The notes under the pieces: generated by a model
What the model was told of the DNA's origin: nothing
Database searches by the model: none
What the model saw: the letters and a program-made list of their open reading frames with translations, nothing else
Assembly (NCBI GenBank): GCA_963668585.1
Contig: OY764869.1
Location: forward strand, 2,046,001 to 2,110,000
Origin: Bin87 sp963668585
GTDB taxonomy: Bacteria; Chloroflexota; Dehalococcoidia; Lucifugimonadales; UBA3495
DNA: 64,000 bases
Direction of reading: 5' to 3'
Translations under genes and position numbers: made by a program
Shown: piece by piece, positions 42,178 through 50,042 of the stretch
Position numbering within the stretch: position 1 is the first letter of the stretch
How the letters are laid out: every line of letters starts with the position of its first letter

Positions 42178-43080
42178 TTGAAAATCCTTCTGACCAACGA
42201 CGATGGTATCCATGCTGCTGGGCTGTGGGCCGCCGCTCGCAGCCTTTCTGCTGTCGGTGAAGTCGCCATCGTCGCCCCGGACCGCGAACAGTCCGGCGTC
42301 GGCGCATCCATGACCCTGCACTCTCCCCTGTTTGCCCATCAGGTTCCCGCCGAACAATATCTGCTTCAGTTCGCCCCCGGCGCGGACACCCCGCCACGAA
42401 GCGCCGATGCGGTGCCCGAACCGCAGTCGGATGCCGACCTGGAACTGGCGCATCCGATAACGGCGTGGGCTGTACAGGGCACGCCGGCGGACTCGTGCAT
42501 TCTGGCCCTGGAGCAATTGACGGACCCCAAACCCGACCTGGTGGTCAGCGGCATCAATCGGGGTTCCAATATGGGCTGGGATGTCATGGTGTCCGGCACC
42601 GTTGGCGCGGCGGTGCAGGGGTTCGTGCGCGGATACCCGACCATTGCCATTTCCGTGGGGTCGGTTCAGTCGCCTCGTTACGGTCTGGCGGCGGAGGTTG
42701 TGGCCACGTTGGCGCGTGGCATCGCCGGCGCGCCCGCAGTGTCGCCGCCCTACTTCCTCAACGTGAATGTGCCCAACGAACCGGTGGAACGCATCGCTGG
42801 CGTGCGCATCACGCGGCTGGGAGGAAGGGCCTACGGGGAGTCGGTGCGCACCGAGGAATCCTTCGGCCACCGCCGCTACTGGATCTCACGCAACCGGCCC
42901 ATCCTGGCCGGCGGCGACGGAACCGACATAACGGCCCACAAGGACAACCACATCACCATCACCCCGATGGGTCTGGCGTTTTCCACCACCGATGAGCGAA
43001 TAGCGTTGGTGCAGAACCTGGTGGACGAATCCGGCGTCCTAGCGCCGGCGCCGACGGCTGCGAATCCCGCCCCGGCCTGA
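42178..43080 (+). CDS. surE: 5'/3'-nucleotidase SurE
   Basis: 300 aa. Starts (M)KILLTNDDGIHAAGL, the metal-binding D-D-G motif, followed by VAPDREQSGVGASMTL and VVSGINRGSNMGWDV. SurE dephosphorylates nucleoside monophosphates. About 25 residues rich in Pro/Ala (APGADTPPRSADAVPEP) are inserted near residue 65 and a Pro/Ala-rich tail is added, making it longer than the usual 250-260. TTG at 42178 is taken as start: the invariant KILLTNDDG follows directly and GCGAGG lies 7 nt upstream. Its 3' end overlaps the convergent membrane-protein gene by 42 nt. Confidence 0.93.
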   Translation: MKILLTNDDGIHAAGLWAAARSLSAVGEVAIVAPDREQSGVGASMTLHSPLFAHQVPAEQYLLQFAPGADTPPRSADAVPEPQSDADLELAHPITAWAVQGTPADSCILALEQLTDPKPDLVVSGINRGSNMGWDVMVSGTVGAAVQGFVRGYPTIAISVGSVQSPRYGLAAEVVATLARGIAGAPAVSPPYFLNVNVPNEPVERIAGVRITRLGGRAYGESVRTEESFGHRRYWISRNRPILAGGDGTDITAHKDNHITITPMGLAFSTTDERIALVQNLVDESGVLAPAPTAANPAPA

Positions 43081-43623
43081 CCTGCGCCTCCGACCGCTCC
43101 CGTCTCCGTGCGAACCGCTCGACGCCGTGTCGGGTTGGGGCTGGTCGTCATAATCGGCGAAACCGCCGGCCGCCCGGATGCGCCGGATGCGCGGCCTGTC
43201 CCGCGTCAGCCACAGCGCCTGGGTCAGTATGGTCAAAAACAAACCGGGCGCGATCAACGCCAGCATGGTGAGGTCGGGTTGCACCTGCTCGTTGATGAGG
43301 CCCAGAAACGGGCTGCCCCTTTCGTCCAGGTTGTTCTTGAGCCGCAAAAAGACAAACCCGCCGCCAATGATCAGCCAGGCCCATGACAATGCGCCGGAAA
43401 CCACTCCGTTGTGCCAGGGAGACCGAATGAACAGCAGCGCGCTGCACGGCCACCACACGAAGGTTGGGACGATGAACCAACCCTGGTAGTACCAGGGTTT
43501 GAGCGCATCCGGAGGTACGGGCGGCGGAGGTGGCAGCGGTTCATAGCGTGGACGCTTTTCCGCCCCCGCTTCTTCTCCGGGGGATTCCTCCGTAGGGTTG
43601 CCGTCCTGGGCCGGGTTTGCCAT
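43039..43623 (-). CDS. Hypothetical membrane protein with proline-rich and Arg-rich ends
   Basis: 194 aa, no family recognised. Residues 1-40 are acidic then proline-rich (LPPPPPVPPD); hydrophobic segments at about 50-68, 78-95 and 118-138 suggest three membrane helices with aromatic residues at their edges (KPWYYQGWFIVPTFVWWP). The C-terminus is very basic (SGRRRRSGRGGIRSRRRRR) and may touch RNA, DNA or lipid head groups, though part of that tail is read across the surE 3' end. It lies 18 nt downstream of the 87-aa gene on the same strand. Confidence 0.6.
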   Translation of the reverse strand: MANPAQDGNPTEESPGEEAGAEKRPRYEPLPPPPPVPPDALKPWYYQGWFIVPTFVWWPCSALLFIRSPWHNGVVSGALSWAWLIIGGGFVFLRLKNNLDERGSPFLGLINEQVQPDLTMLALIAPGLFLTILTQALWLTRDRPRIRRIRAAGGFADYDDQPQPDTASSGSHGDGSGRRRRSGRGGIRSRRRRR

Positions 43624-43641
43624 TTGCCGGGCTGTGTCGGA

Positions 43642-43905
43642 TCAGTTCCGGGCCAACAGCACGTGGAATTCCAGTTCCCCGATGTGCCGACCTTCGTTGA
43701 TTGATGCCGCCGCGTATTCGAGGCACATTCGGGCGAATCCCGGATGCTGGTAGATATGACTGCCAAGCACCACTCTTGGGGTCATGCTGTCAAGATCGAC
43801 TTCAAGATAACTTGGGTCGTCGTCGATCACTGACACTTCCACATCGCGGTTGGTGATGCGCTCCAGCTTATTTTGCAGACGCGTTACGATCTTGTTAGAG
43901 TCCAT
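43642..43905 (-). CDS. Hypothetical protein, 87 aa
   Basis: Not recognised. MDSNKIVTRLQNKLERITNRDVEV suggests an N-terminal amphipathic helix, then alternating beta/alpha pattern (VSVIDDDPSYLEVDLD, RVVLGSHIYQHPGFARMCL). Soluble, acidic, no cysteines at metal spacing. It lies 18 nt upstream of the membrane-protein gene and is divergent from the MFS gene across an unusually AT-rich stretch (43985-44020). Confidence 0.6.
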   Translation of the reverse strand: MDSNKIVTRLQNKLERITNRDVEVSVIDDDPSYLEVDLDSMTPRVVLGSHIYQHPGFARMCLEYAAASINEGRHIGELEFHVLLARN

Positions 43906-44132
43906 GTCCGTATCTCCAATGGCGGGCAGAAAATTCGACCTTCTTATCGTTAAGGAAATCGACCACCCGCAGTGCGTATTGGGCTTTTTATAAAAATTAT
44001 TTGTTTAATTATAACAGATTCGGAGCGGCGACGCGAACCGCCGTCGGTTTCCCGACGGCCAGAGGGCATGTGATACCATGCTCCGGCTTTATTCGTTCGG
44101 CGTCCGGGGTGGTTCGATTCTCCTGGCGATAT

Positions 44133-45443
44133 ATGCTGATTTTCCGCGCAGAGTTCATACCGCCATGGGTCCGCACCTACGGCGCCGTCGTGCTGGCGGC
44201 CGGGGTTGCCGTCAACCTGATCTCGAGTTTTTCGTTGTACGTTCAGGCTCTGACGATCCCGGGAATGAAGGCCAGCTTTCAGTTGTCATACACGGAGGCG
44301 TTCGTGCTGATCGCCTCCATGTCTCTTTCCCGGGTGGTCGCCGGTCTCGCCGCCGGCGTTCTCGCATCCCGCTACGGCGGGCGGTGGCTGGTCATCTGGA
44401 GCATGTTCGGCTCAGCCGTTGGCATGGGGCTGCTGGGATGGTCTCCCAATTACTGGTTCGCTCTGGCGTCGATGATCGCCGTGGGGATTACGTCCGGCTC
44501 AGGCCTCACACCGATGATGGGTATGCTGCCGCCATGGTTCCGTGTGTCCGATCGGGGTGTGGTGGCTGGCATAGCGGCCGCTGGCGGCAGCCTTGCCATC
44601 GTCGTCACCGGATTGGTGATCCCACCTCTGGACCGGGCTTTCGGCGACGCGGCGTGGCGCTATATCTGGTACCTGCTGGCAGCTGCCAGCGTGGTCGTCG
44701 GCCTGCTGTGCATGGCGACCATCAGGGATGCAACACAACCGCCTCCCACCCCAACGTCGCCGACGCCCAGGTCGTCGCATCGTCCTCGTCGATCCGGCCC
44801 GACCAACTGGCCGATGCAGGTGTACACCAACCCGTACGTCTGGCTCATCACCGCGATGGCCTGCTGCTCCGGGTTCATACAGGGAGTCTTGACGTCATCC
44901 TTCGGCGCCTATATTGGTGTGGAGCATGAGGTACCGGTGGCGACCGTGGGGGTCCTGTTCATGGTCATCGGTTGGCTGAGCATAGCCAGCGGAATTATTC
45001 CCGGAGCGCTTTCCGACCGGATGGGTCGAGGGATGGCCTTCGGGGGCAGCTTCCTTATCCAGGCATGTGGGCACGCCTTGTTCTGGCTGGTGCCCGACAT
45101 CAGTACGTTCATCGTGGCGTCGATTCTCACCGGCCTGGTCATGCGAGCCACCTACACCCTGTGCGCGGCGTCTGCTGGCGACTATGTGCCGGTGTACATG
45201 GCGCCCGCCGCATTCGGACTGATGGGAATGGGCGCCGGCATCGGCAGCACCGTGTCTCCGGTCATCGCCGGTCCCATCGCCGACGCCACCGGGACTCTCC
45301 AGTGGGCATTCGCCATGGCCGCCGTGGTGGCATTGACGGGTGCCGCGTTGGGGTTCTACCTGCATATGAAGGGACGGCCTGGCCAAGCGCCTGATTTTCG
45401 CCCTCAAACTCGAAACGGAACGGGAGATTCAGCACAATCATGA
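44133..45443 (+). CDS. Major facilitator superfamily transporter
   Basis: 436 aa with about 12 predicted membrane helices in two halves and a central proline/serine-rich cytoplasmic loop (PPPTPTSPTPRSSHRPRR). The loop 2-3 motif SRYGGRWLVIW and its counterpart SDRMGRGMAFG match MFS motif A. It looks like a monocarboxylate/OFA-type carrier, but substrate is not known. ATG 44133 gives an N-terminus that enters the first helix properly; in-frame codons upstream to 44001 extend it without homology or a ribosome site. It overlaps the PIG-L gene by 4 nt (ATGA), so transporter and hydrolase are probably coupled. Confidence 0.88.
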   Translation: MLIFRAEFIPPWVRTYGAVVLAAGVAVNLISSFSLYVQALTIPGMKASFQLSYTEAFVLIASMSLSRVVAGLAAGVLASRYGGRWLVIWSMFGSAVGMGLLGWSPNYWFALASMIAVGITSGSGLTPMMGMLPPWFRVSDRGVVAGIAAAGGSLAIVVTGLVIPPLDRAFGDAAWRYIWYLLAAASVVVGLLCMATIRDATQPPPTPTSPTPRSSHRPRRSGPTNWPMQVYTNPYVWLITAMACCSGFIQGVLTSSFGAYIGVEHEVPVATVGVLFMVIGWLSIASGIIPGALSDRMGRGMAFGGSFLIQACGHALFWLVPDISTFIVASILTGLVMRATYTLCAASAGDYVPVYMAPAAFGLMGMGAGIGSTVSPVIAGPIADATGTLQWAFAMAAVVALTGAALGFYLHMKGRPGQAPDFRPQTRNGTGDSAQS

Positions 45444-46156
45444 ACAATCCGGAACAGAATGAATTCAGTCGCGGCATGGTGGTCGTGGCGCACGCGGACG
45501 ATGCGGAATGGGGTTGTTCGGGTACGGTGGCGCGTTGGTGCGCTGAGGGATGGGATGTCGCCTACGTGCTGTGCACCGACGGCAGCAAGGGCAGCGACGA
45601 CCCGGACATGACGATGGAGACGCTGGTGAAAATGCGTGAGGAGGAGCAGCGGGACGCGGCGCGCGTACTGGGCCTGTCCCAGGTGTTTTTCCTGGGTTAT
45701 CCCGACGCCTACCTGGAGTCCACGCTGCAGTTGCGCAAGGACATTTCGCGGGCCATCCGGATGCACCGTCCGGACGTTCTCATCTGCATGAACCCCGTGC
45801 GCAACCTGGATGGCGACGGCTACATCGACCATCCGGACCATTTCGCGTCCGGAGACGCCGCCATGGGCGCGGTGTACCCGGCGGCCCGAGACCGTCTGAC
45901 CTTTCCCGAACTTCTCAACGACGAGGGATTGGAACCGCACAAAGTGCGCGAGGTTTGGATCATGGGGCGCACGGAGCCGGACCACGTCGTGGACGTTACC
46001 GACCACATCGAAACGGCGGTGGCGGCGCTGCGAGCCCACCGCAGCCAGGTGGACCCGGAGGCGGCAGACCGCCACCTGAAAGAATGGCGGCGACGCGACG
46101 GCCAGCGAATCGGCGTAGAATTTGCGGAAGTCTTCAAAAAATTCCGGCTTGGATGA
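45440..46156 (+). CDS. PIG-L family deacetylase (LmbE-like)
   Basis: 238 aa. Zinc motif AHADDAEWG (usual form AHPDD-x-x-G) near the N-terminus and the second ligand set HPDHFASGDAAMGAVYPAARD, typical of LmbE-like N-deacetylases. Family members remove acetyl groups from amino sugars or from mycothiol/bacillithiol precursors. The ATG lies within the stop region of the MFS gene. The MFS/PIG-L pair could import and deacetylate an N-acetylated compound; this is inference. Confidence 0.9.
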   Translation: MNNPEQNEFSRGMVVVAHADDAEWGCSGTVARWCAEGWDVAYVLCTDGSKGSDDPDMTMETLVKMREEEQRDAARVLGLSQVFFLGYPDAYLESTLQLRKDISRAIRMHRPDVLICMNPVRNLDGDGYIDHPDHFASGDAAMGAVYPAARDRLTFPELLNDEGLEPHKVREVWIMGRTEPDHVVDVTDHIETAVAALRAHRSQVDPEAADRHLKEWRRRDGQRIGVEFAEVFKKFRLG

Positions 46157-46389
46157 TCGGCATCGGGCTCCAGAATGCAGCCCGCTCATCCTGTGTCTGA
46201 CGGGGCCGGCCGGATATATTGGCGGGCGGGAGAACGGCAGGCGACGATGACGCTGGGGACGGCCATTGCTTTTCGCGCGCGCCATTCACACTAGCCCATA
46301 TGCAACAAAAGTGGTATCGTTCCCACATGTATCCTGACCAGTCCCCAGGGCACAGGTCGTCAACCAACCGCGTACTCAGGAGGGAAAAA

Positions 46390-46815
46390 ATGCCTCAGAT
46401 CAAGCATATTGCCATTGCAACCAATGACGCCGAAAAGACTGCGAAGTTCTATTCCGAAGTCTTCGGTCTCCGCGAAGTGGCCAAGCTCGAAAGCGCCAAC
46501 GCCAACGGTTACATGCTCAGCGACGGCAACGTCAACATGGCGATCCTCGACTTCCAGAACGACGCCGTAGCCGGAGAGCGCGGGAAGAACTGGGAAGGTA
46601 TCCATCACATCGGTTTCGAAGTCGAGAGTCTCGAGGACATTGAGCGTCGTCTGATGGAAGCCGATTCCCAGCCCATGGACGAGGTCAACCACGCGCTCCA
46701 CGCCGGCATGTCCGGCCCCCGCACCCAGAACGTGGAGACCAAGTACGCGGGCCCCAACGGCGAAATGATTGACGTATCCGAAACCGGATGGGTGGGCACG
46801 CGCGGTCTGGACTAA
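46390..46815 (+). CDS. VOC (glyoxalase/dioxygenase) family protein
   Basis: 141 aa, one VOC module pair: IKHIAIATNDAEKTAKFYSEVFGLREV (in parts: HIAIATNDAEKTAKFY) and GIHHIGFEVESLEDIERRL, with likely metal ligands His in each half and Glu near the end (YAGPNGEMIDVSE). Function could be a lyase, isomerase or dioxygenase; methylmalonyl-CoA epimerase is one relative but key features are not certain. An excellent AGGAGGG lies before ATG 46390, which sets the start. Confidence 0.85.
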   Translation: MPQIKHIAIATNDAEKTAKFYSEVFGLREVAKLESANANGYMLSDGNVNMAILDFQNDAVAGERGKNWEGIHHIGFEVESLEDIERRLMEADSQPMDEVNHALHAGMSGPRTQNVETKYAGPNGEMIDVSETGWVGTRGLD

Positions 46816-46893
46816 ACACAGCGCCCCGGCCCTTCGCCGCCGCACGTAGAGACTGACCAGGGCGATGCGGCCCGCATCGCCCGAGGAGCAGCC

Positions 46894-47370
46894 GTGAATA
46901 ATAAACCACGTCAACTGACCTGCTATATAAAGAAGACACGCTCGAATCCCGATACTTGGGAAGCGTTCTGTGTGGAACTCGATATTCCCGCCGTCGGAGA
47001 CACTTACGAAGAAGTGGCTGCGATGATGTATCAGGCGGTTGATAACTACATCGACTACGTGTATCAGAATCAGCCGGATGACGAGCAACTCCTGCTCTAC
47101 CGGCCCATGCCAAGCGCGGACGTGTGGAAGCTCAAGTTCGAAGAGCGGTTTCTCCAACGCCTCCCGTTTTCAAGGCGCCAGGTACGGAAAATACACCTGT
47201 CTGCAGAGAAAGGTATTCCCATACAACTTGACCCAACATACACCGAGCTTTGTCTCACCTGTAAGAAGTACCGTGGCATAGGCAACTTCGAGGTTTTTCA
47301 CGAGCCCAACTCCGCGTATGTCTGGTACGACAAAACCTGCAACTTCTGCAAGGAAGCAGGACAAGTCTGA
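46894..47370 (+). CDS. HicB-like domain plus zinc-ribbon protein, paralogue A
   Basis: 158 aa. N-terminal LTCYIKKT...WEAFCVELDIPAVGDTYEEVAAMMYQAVDNYI follows the HicB-like pattern (strand, substrate-like loop, G-D-T-x-E-E helix); quoted core: VGDTYEEVAAMMYQAVDNYI. The C-terminal quarter has LCLTCKKY and TCNFCKEAG, two C-x-x-C pairs that probably bind one zinc. No HicA toxin gene is next to it. GTG start with GAGGAG upstream. It is followed by a full-length paralogue, 59 nt later. Function unknown; transcription-linked or RNA-linked roles are possible. Confidence 0.75.
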   Translation: MNNKPRQLTCYIKKTRSNPDTWEAFCVELDIPAVGDTYEEVAAMMYQAVDNYIDYVYQNQPDDEQLLLYRPMPSADVWKLKFEERFLQRLPFSRRQVRKIHLSAEKGIPIQLDPTYTELCLTCKKYRGIGNFEVFHEPNSAYVWYDKTCNFCKEAGQV

Positions 47371-47429
47371 CCGTCCGGTGAGACTGCTCAGGCCCAGGTG
47401 TTTCCCGCGTTGTTCCGAGGGTGTCCATT

Positions 47430-47906
47430 GTGAACGTCGGGCCCCACAAACTGACCTGCTACATCAAAAGAACCCAGGTCGTTCCGGAAACCTGGGAAGC
47501 GTTCTGCGTCGATGTGGATATCCCCGTGATCGGCGATTCCTATGACGAAGTTGTCTCGTCGATGTACGAGGCGGTGGACAACTACATCAACTACGTTTAC
47601 GAGCGCGAACCGGACGACGAACAGACGCTGCTGTACCGGCCGATGTCGGGCAGTGATGCATGGAAGCTCATGTTCGAGGAGCGCATATTGCAGCATCTGC
47701 CGTTCACCAAGCGACAGGTGCGGAAAGTCTATATCAACGCCGAGAAAGGGCTCCCGGCGCAACTGGACCCCAATTACACCCAGTTGTGTTTCAGTTGCCG
47801 AAAGTATCGAGATGTCGGGTTGTTCGATGTGCATAATTCATCGAACACGTCCTATGCCTGGCACGACACCGCCTGCCATATCTGCAAACGCGCCGGCAAG
47901 GCGTAG
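47430..47906 (+). CDS. HicB-like domain plus zinc-ribbon protein, paralogue B
   Basis: 158 aa, the same length as paralogue A and alignable without gaps; I count 95 of 158 identical positions by eye. Both C-x-x-C pairs are kept (LCFSCRKY and ACHICKRAG), as is the PDDEQ-x-LLYRPM block in the middle. The start is set to GTG 47430 because it aligns exactly with the start of A; a GTG at 47421 is in frame. The pair is a tandem duplication old enough to have diverged by about 40 percent, so both copies are probably under selection. A terminator follows at 47996. Confidence 0.78.
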   Translation: MNVGPHKLTCYIKRTQVVPETWEAFCVDVDIPVIGDSYDEVVSSMYEAVDNYINYVYEREPDDEQTLLYRPMSGSDAWKLMFEERILQHLPFTKRQVRKVYINAEKGLPAQLDPNYTQLCFSCRKYRDVGLFDVHNSSNTSYAWHDTACHICKRAGKA

Positions 47907-47995
47907 CGACGCGAGACAACCTGCCAACAATCGCCGTGTGCATTGGGATTGCCTGGCGTGCCATGTGGCTTATGGCATCGTCCCGTTGGCACAAA

Positions 47996-48019
47996 AATGG
48001 CGGGCATTCGCCCGCCATT
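47996..48019. terminator. Bidirectional intrinsic terminator
   Basis: AATGGCGGGC (47996-48005) pairs with GCCCGCCATT (48010-48019) around ATTC, with an A-run before and CTT after. It separates the HicB-like pair (plus) from the DUF35-thiolase pair (minus). Confidence 0.8.
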
Positions 48020-48040
48020 CTTGCGTTAACTCAGGGCGCG

Positions 48041-48460
48041 CTACGCTGGACGGAAAACCAGCCCAGGTTCGTCCGGGTCAATTTCGTTGAGATCCAGCGT
48101 CAGAGCCATCCCCGTTCTTATAGTCTGTGGGTTGCTGGCGTCCACGCCGGATATCCGTGCTGAGATTCGAGGGCCCTCCTCGAGGGTCACTATCCCGGTG
48201 CAATAGGGATTACGCCTCCCGTAACCCTTCGCTTCCAGGGAGGCCGGCGCCACCGATATGCAGGTGAATGTGCTGAGCGTGGCTCGCCCGCTCAACTCGT
48301 GCCATTCCATATCGCTGCTGTGGCTCACCGGATCGATGGGCCGCGCCTCGGCGTACAGGTTGCCGTTTTCCCGGCAACGCACACCCATGAACCGGCCCTC
48401 CTTGAGGAATTCGTAGAACGATACCGCGTTGAACGGGCGGGAGGTCTGTTCGCTGCTCAT
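48041..48460 (-). CDS. DUF35/OB-fold thiolase-partner protein, degenerate zinc ribbon
   Basis: 139 aa. OB-fold DUF35 (ChsH2-like) pattern: F...FLKEGRFMGVRC, then SDMEWHELSGRATLSTFTCI and ARISG. The N-terminal rubredoxin-like zinc ribbon, which normally has two C-x-x-C pairs, shows only one cysteine here (VRCRENGNLYAEARP), so it probably does not bind zinc. DUF35 proteins partner thiolase-like or hydratase-like subunits, and the gene lies 11 nt after the thiolase gene with AGGAG before its ATG. Probably a thiolase-complex subunit. Confidence 0.85.
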   Translation of the reverse strand: MSSEQTSRPFNAVSFYEFLKEGRFMGVRCRENGNLYAEARPIDPVSHSSDMEWHELSGRATLSTFTCISVAPASLEAKGYGRRNPYCTGIVTLEEGPRISARISGVDASNPQTIRTGMALTLDLNEIDPDEPGLVFRPA

Positions 48461-48471
48461 GGCTCAGTCTC

Positions 48472-49746
48472 CTACCGACGCTGGAGCACGTTCACGACGC
48501 AGGTGCCGCCGGTGCCGCCAACGTTGTGGGTGAGACCAAACTCAAGATTGGGATTCTCCAACTGGCGTTCCCCGGCTTCGCCACGAAGTTGCTTGTACAC
48601 TTCGATCACCTGGGCCACGCCGCTGGCGCCGACCGGGTGCCCCTTGGCCTTCAGTCCGCCGCTGGTGTTGATGGGCCGGTCGCCGGTGCGGGCAGTGCGG
48701 CCTTCGTCCACCGCGTGCGGGCCCTCGCCCGGGCCGAAGAACCCGAGGTCCTCGCTGGCCACTATTTCGGCAATCGTGAAGCAGTCATGCACCTCCGCGA
48801 CGCCGACTTGCTGGGGCCCGATGCCCGCCATCTCGTACGCCTGCGCCGCCGCAATTTTGGCTGCGGACAGGGAGGTCAATTCCTCCGCATCATGCAGGGG
48901 GCGGCCGGTGGCCTGTCCGATTCCGGCGATGCTGATGGGTTTGTCCGTGAACTGTTCGGCGATTTCGCTGGCGACCAGCAGCACGCACGAAGCGCCGTCG
49001 GTGATGGGCGCGCAATCATAGAGGCGCAGAGGCCAGGCGATCCAGGGGTTGGATCTTTCGTCGTTCAGGAAGTCCAGTTCATCCGCCCAGTCGGGCACCT
49101 GCTCTCCCCGCTGCTCGGCCCTTGCCTTGCGCCGTTCCATCATGTCCTGAATCGTCACCTGGAACTGGGCCTTTGGATTCAATTTGCCGTTCTGGTGGTT
49201 CTTTACGCCAACTTTGAGCAGGTGGTTCAGGTTGGTTTCGTAGCGGTCCATGTGCGCTTTTGCAATGGCGCCGAAAATCCCCGGGAAGGTGAGACCCGCC
49301 GGAACTTCGTAGAGGCCGTCGGCGGCGGAGGCCAGCACATCGGTGACCCCTTCGGTCGGCAGAGATGTCATCTTTTCCACGCCGCCAACCAGCACCACGT
49401 CGTACATTCCGCTGGCGATGGCCATCACTCCTTCGCGCAACGCTGAACCACTGCTGGCGCAGGCGTTTTCCACGCGGGTGATCGGCGTCGGGGTCATGCC
49501 CAGCCAGTCCGCAATGATTGGCGCGGTGTGTCCCTGGTGTTCGAACAGATCGGCAGAGTAGTTGCCAAGGTAGCCAGCTTCGATGTCCGAGGCGGAAATA
49601 CCGGTGTCGATGGTTTCCTGCATATCCAGGAATGCTTCCACGAACAGATCCCGGCTCGACTTGTCCGGATACGCGCCAAACTGGGAAAGCCCGGCGCCCA
49701 CTATGGATACCTGCCGGGCCAACCGGCGTGGTCGGGTTGTAGTCAT
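48472..49746 (-). CDS. Thiolase-family protein (acetyl-CoA acetyltransferase/SCP-x type)
   Basis: 424 aa. N-terminal VSIVGAGLSQFG, the nucleophile in ENACASSGSALREGV, and catalytic His residues in EVHDCFTIAE and KAKGHPVGASG. These features fit the SCP2/lipid-transfer-type thiolases that work with a DUF35 partner, here the next gene. It would cleave or form a beta-ketoacyl-CoA; chain length is unknown. GAGGAG precedes the ATG. It could process products downstream of the CoA-transferases and mutase elsewhere in the window, but no direct link is seen. Confidence 0.9.
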   Translation of the reverse strand: MTTTRPRRLARQVSIVGAGLSQFGAYPDKSSRDLFVEAFLDMQETIDTGISASDIEAGYLGNYSADLFEHQGHTAPIIADWLGMTPTPITRVENACASSGSALREGVMAIASGMYDVVLVGGVEKMTSLPTEGVTDVLASAADGLYEVPAGLTFPGIFGAIAKAHMDRYETNLNHLLKVGVKNHQNGKLNPKAQFQVTIQDMMERRKARAEQRGEQVPDWADELDFLNDERSNPWIAWPLRLYDCAPITDGASCVLLVASEIAEQFTDKPISIAGIGQATGRPLHDAEELTSLSAAKIAAAQAYEMAGIGPQQVGVAEVHDCFTIAEIVASEDLGFFGPGEGPHAVDEGRTARTGDRPINTSGGLKAKGHPVGASGVAQVIEVYKQLRGEAGERQLENPNLEFGLTHNVGGTGGTCVVNVLQRR

Positions 49747-50042
49747 CGTTCCGTACTCCTCAATTGCAATTGCGGTACGTCATCCTACACCAAGCATCAC
49801 GCGTATTGCCACTGTCGGCAGTTTGACGTTCCACAGTGGGGTCATATCCGCACAGCCGCGCCCGGACCGCGTCATCGCCGCCGATCTCGAATACCGGGAG
49901 ATGCAGACGGTCGGCGACCGGGGCGCCGCCGTCGTCACAAATATGCCCGCCGCGACCACCGCGCCGTCTCTGCCGCTTTTGGTTCAAGCTGGAGGATGGC
50001 GCAACCGATCGGGCTCACGCCCATGTCAGGCGGGTTGGCTGA

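Noticed and set aside
49760..49987. 75-aa minus-strand ORF between thiolase and amidase genes
   Set aside because: No ribosome site, no homology, unusual composition; the 296-nt gap is treated as noncoding.
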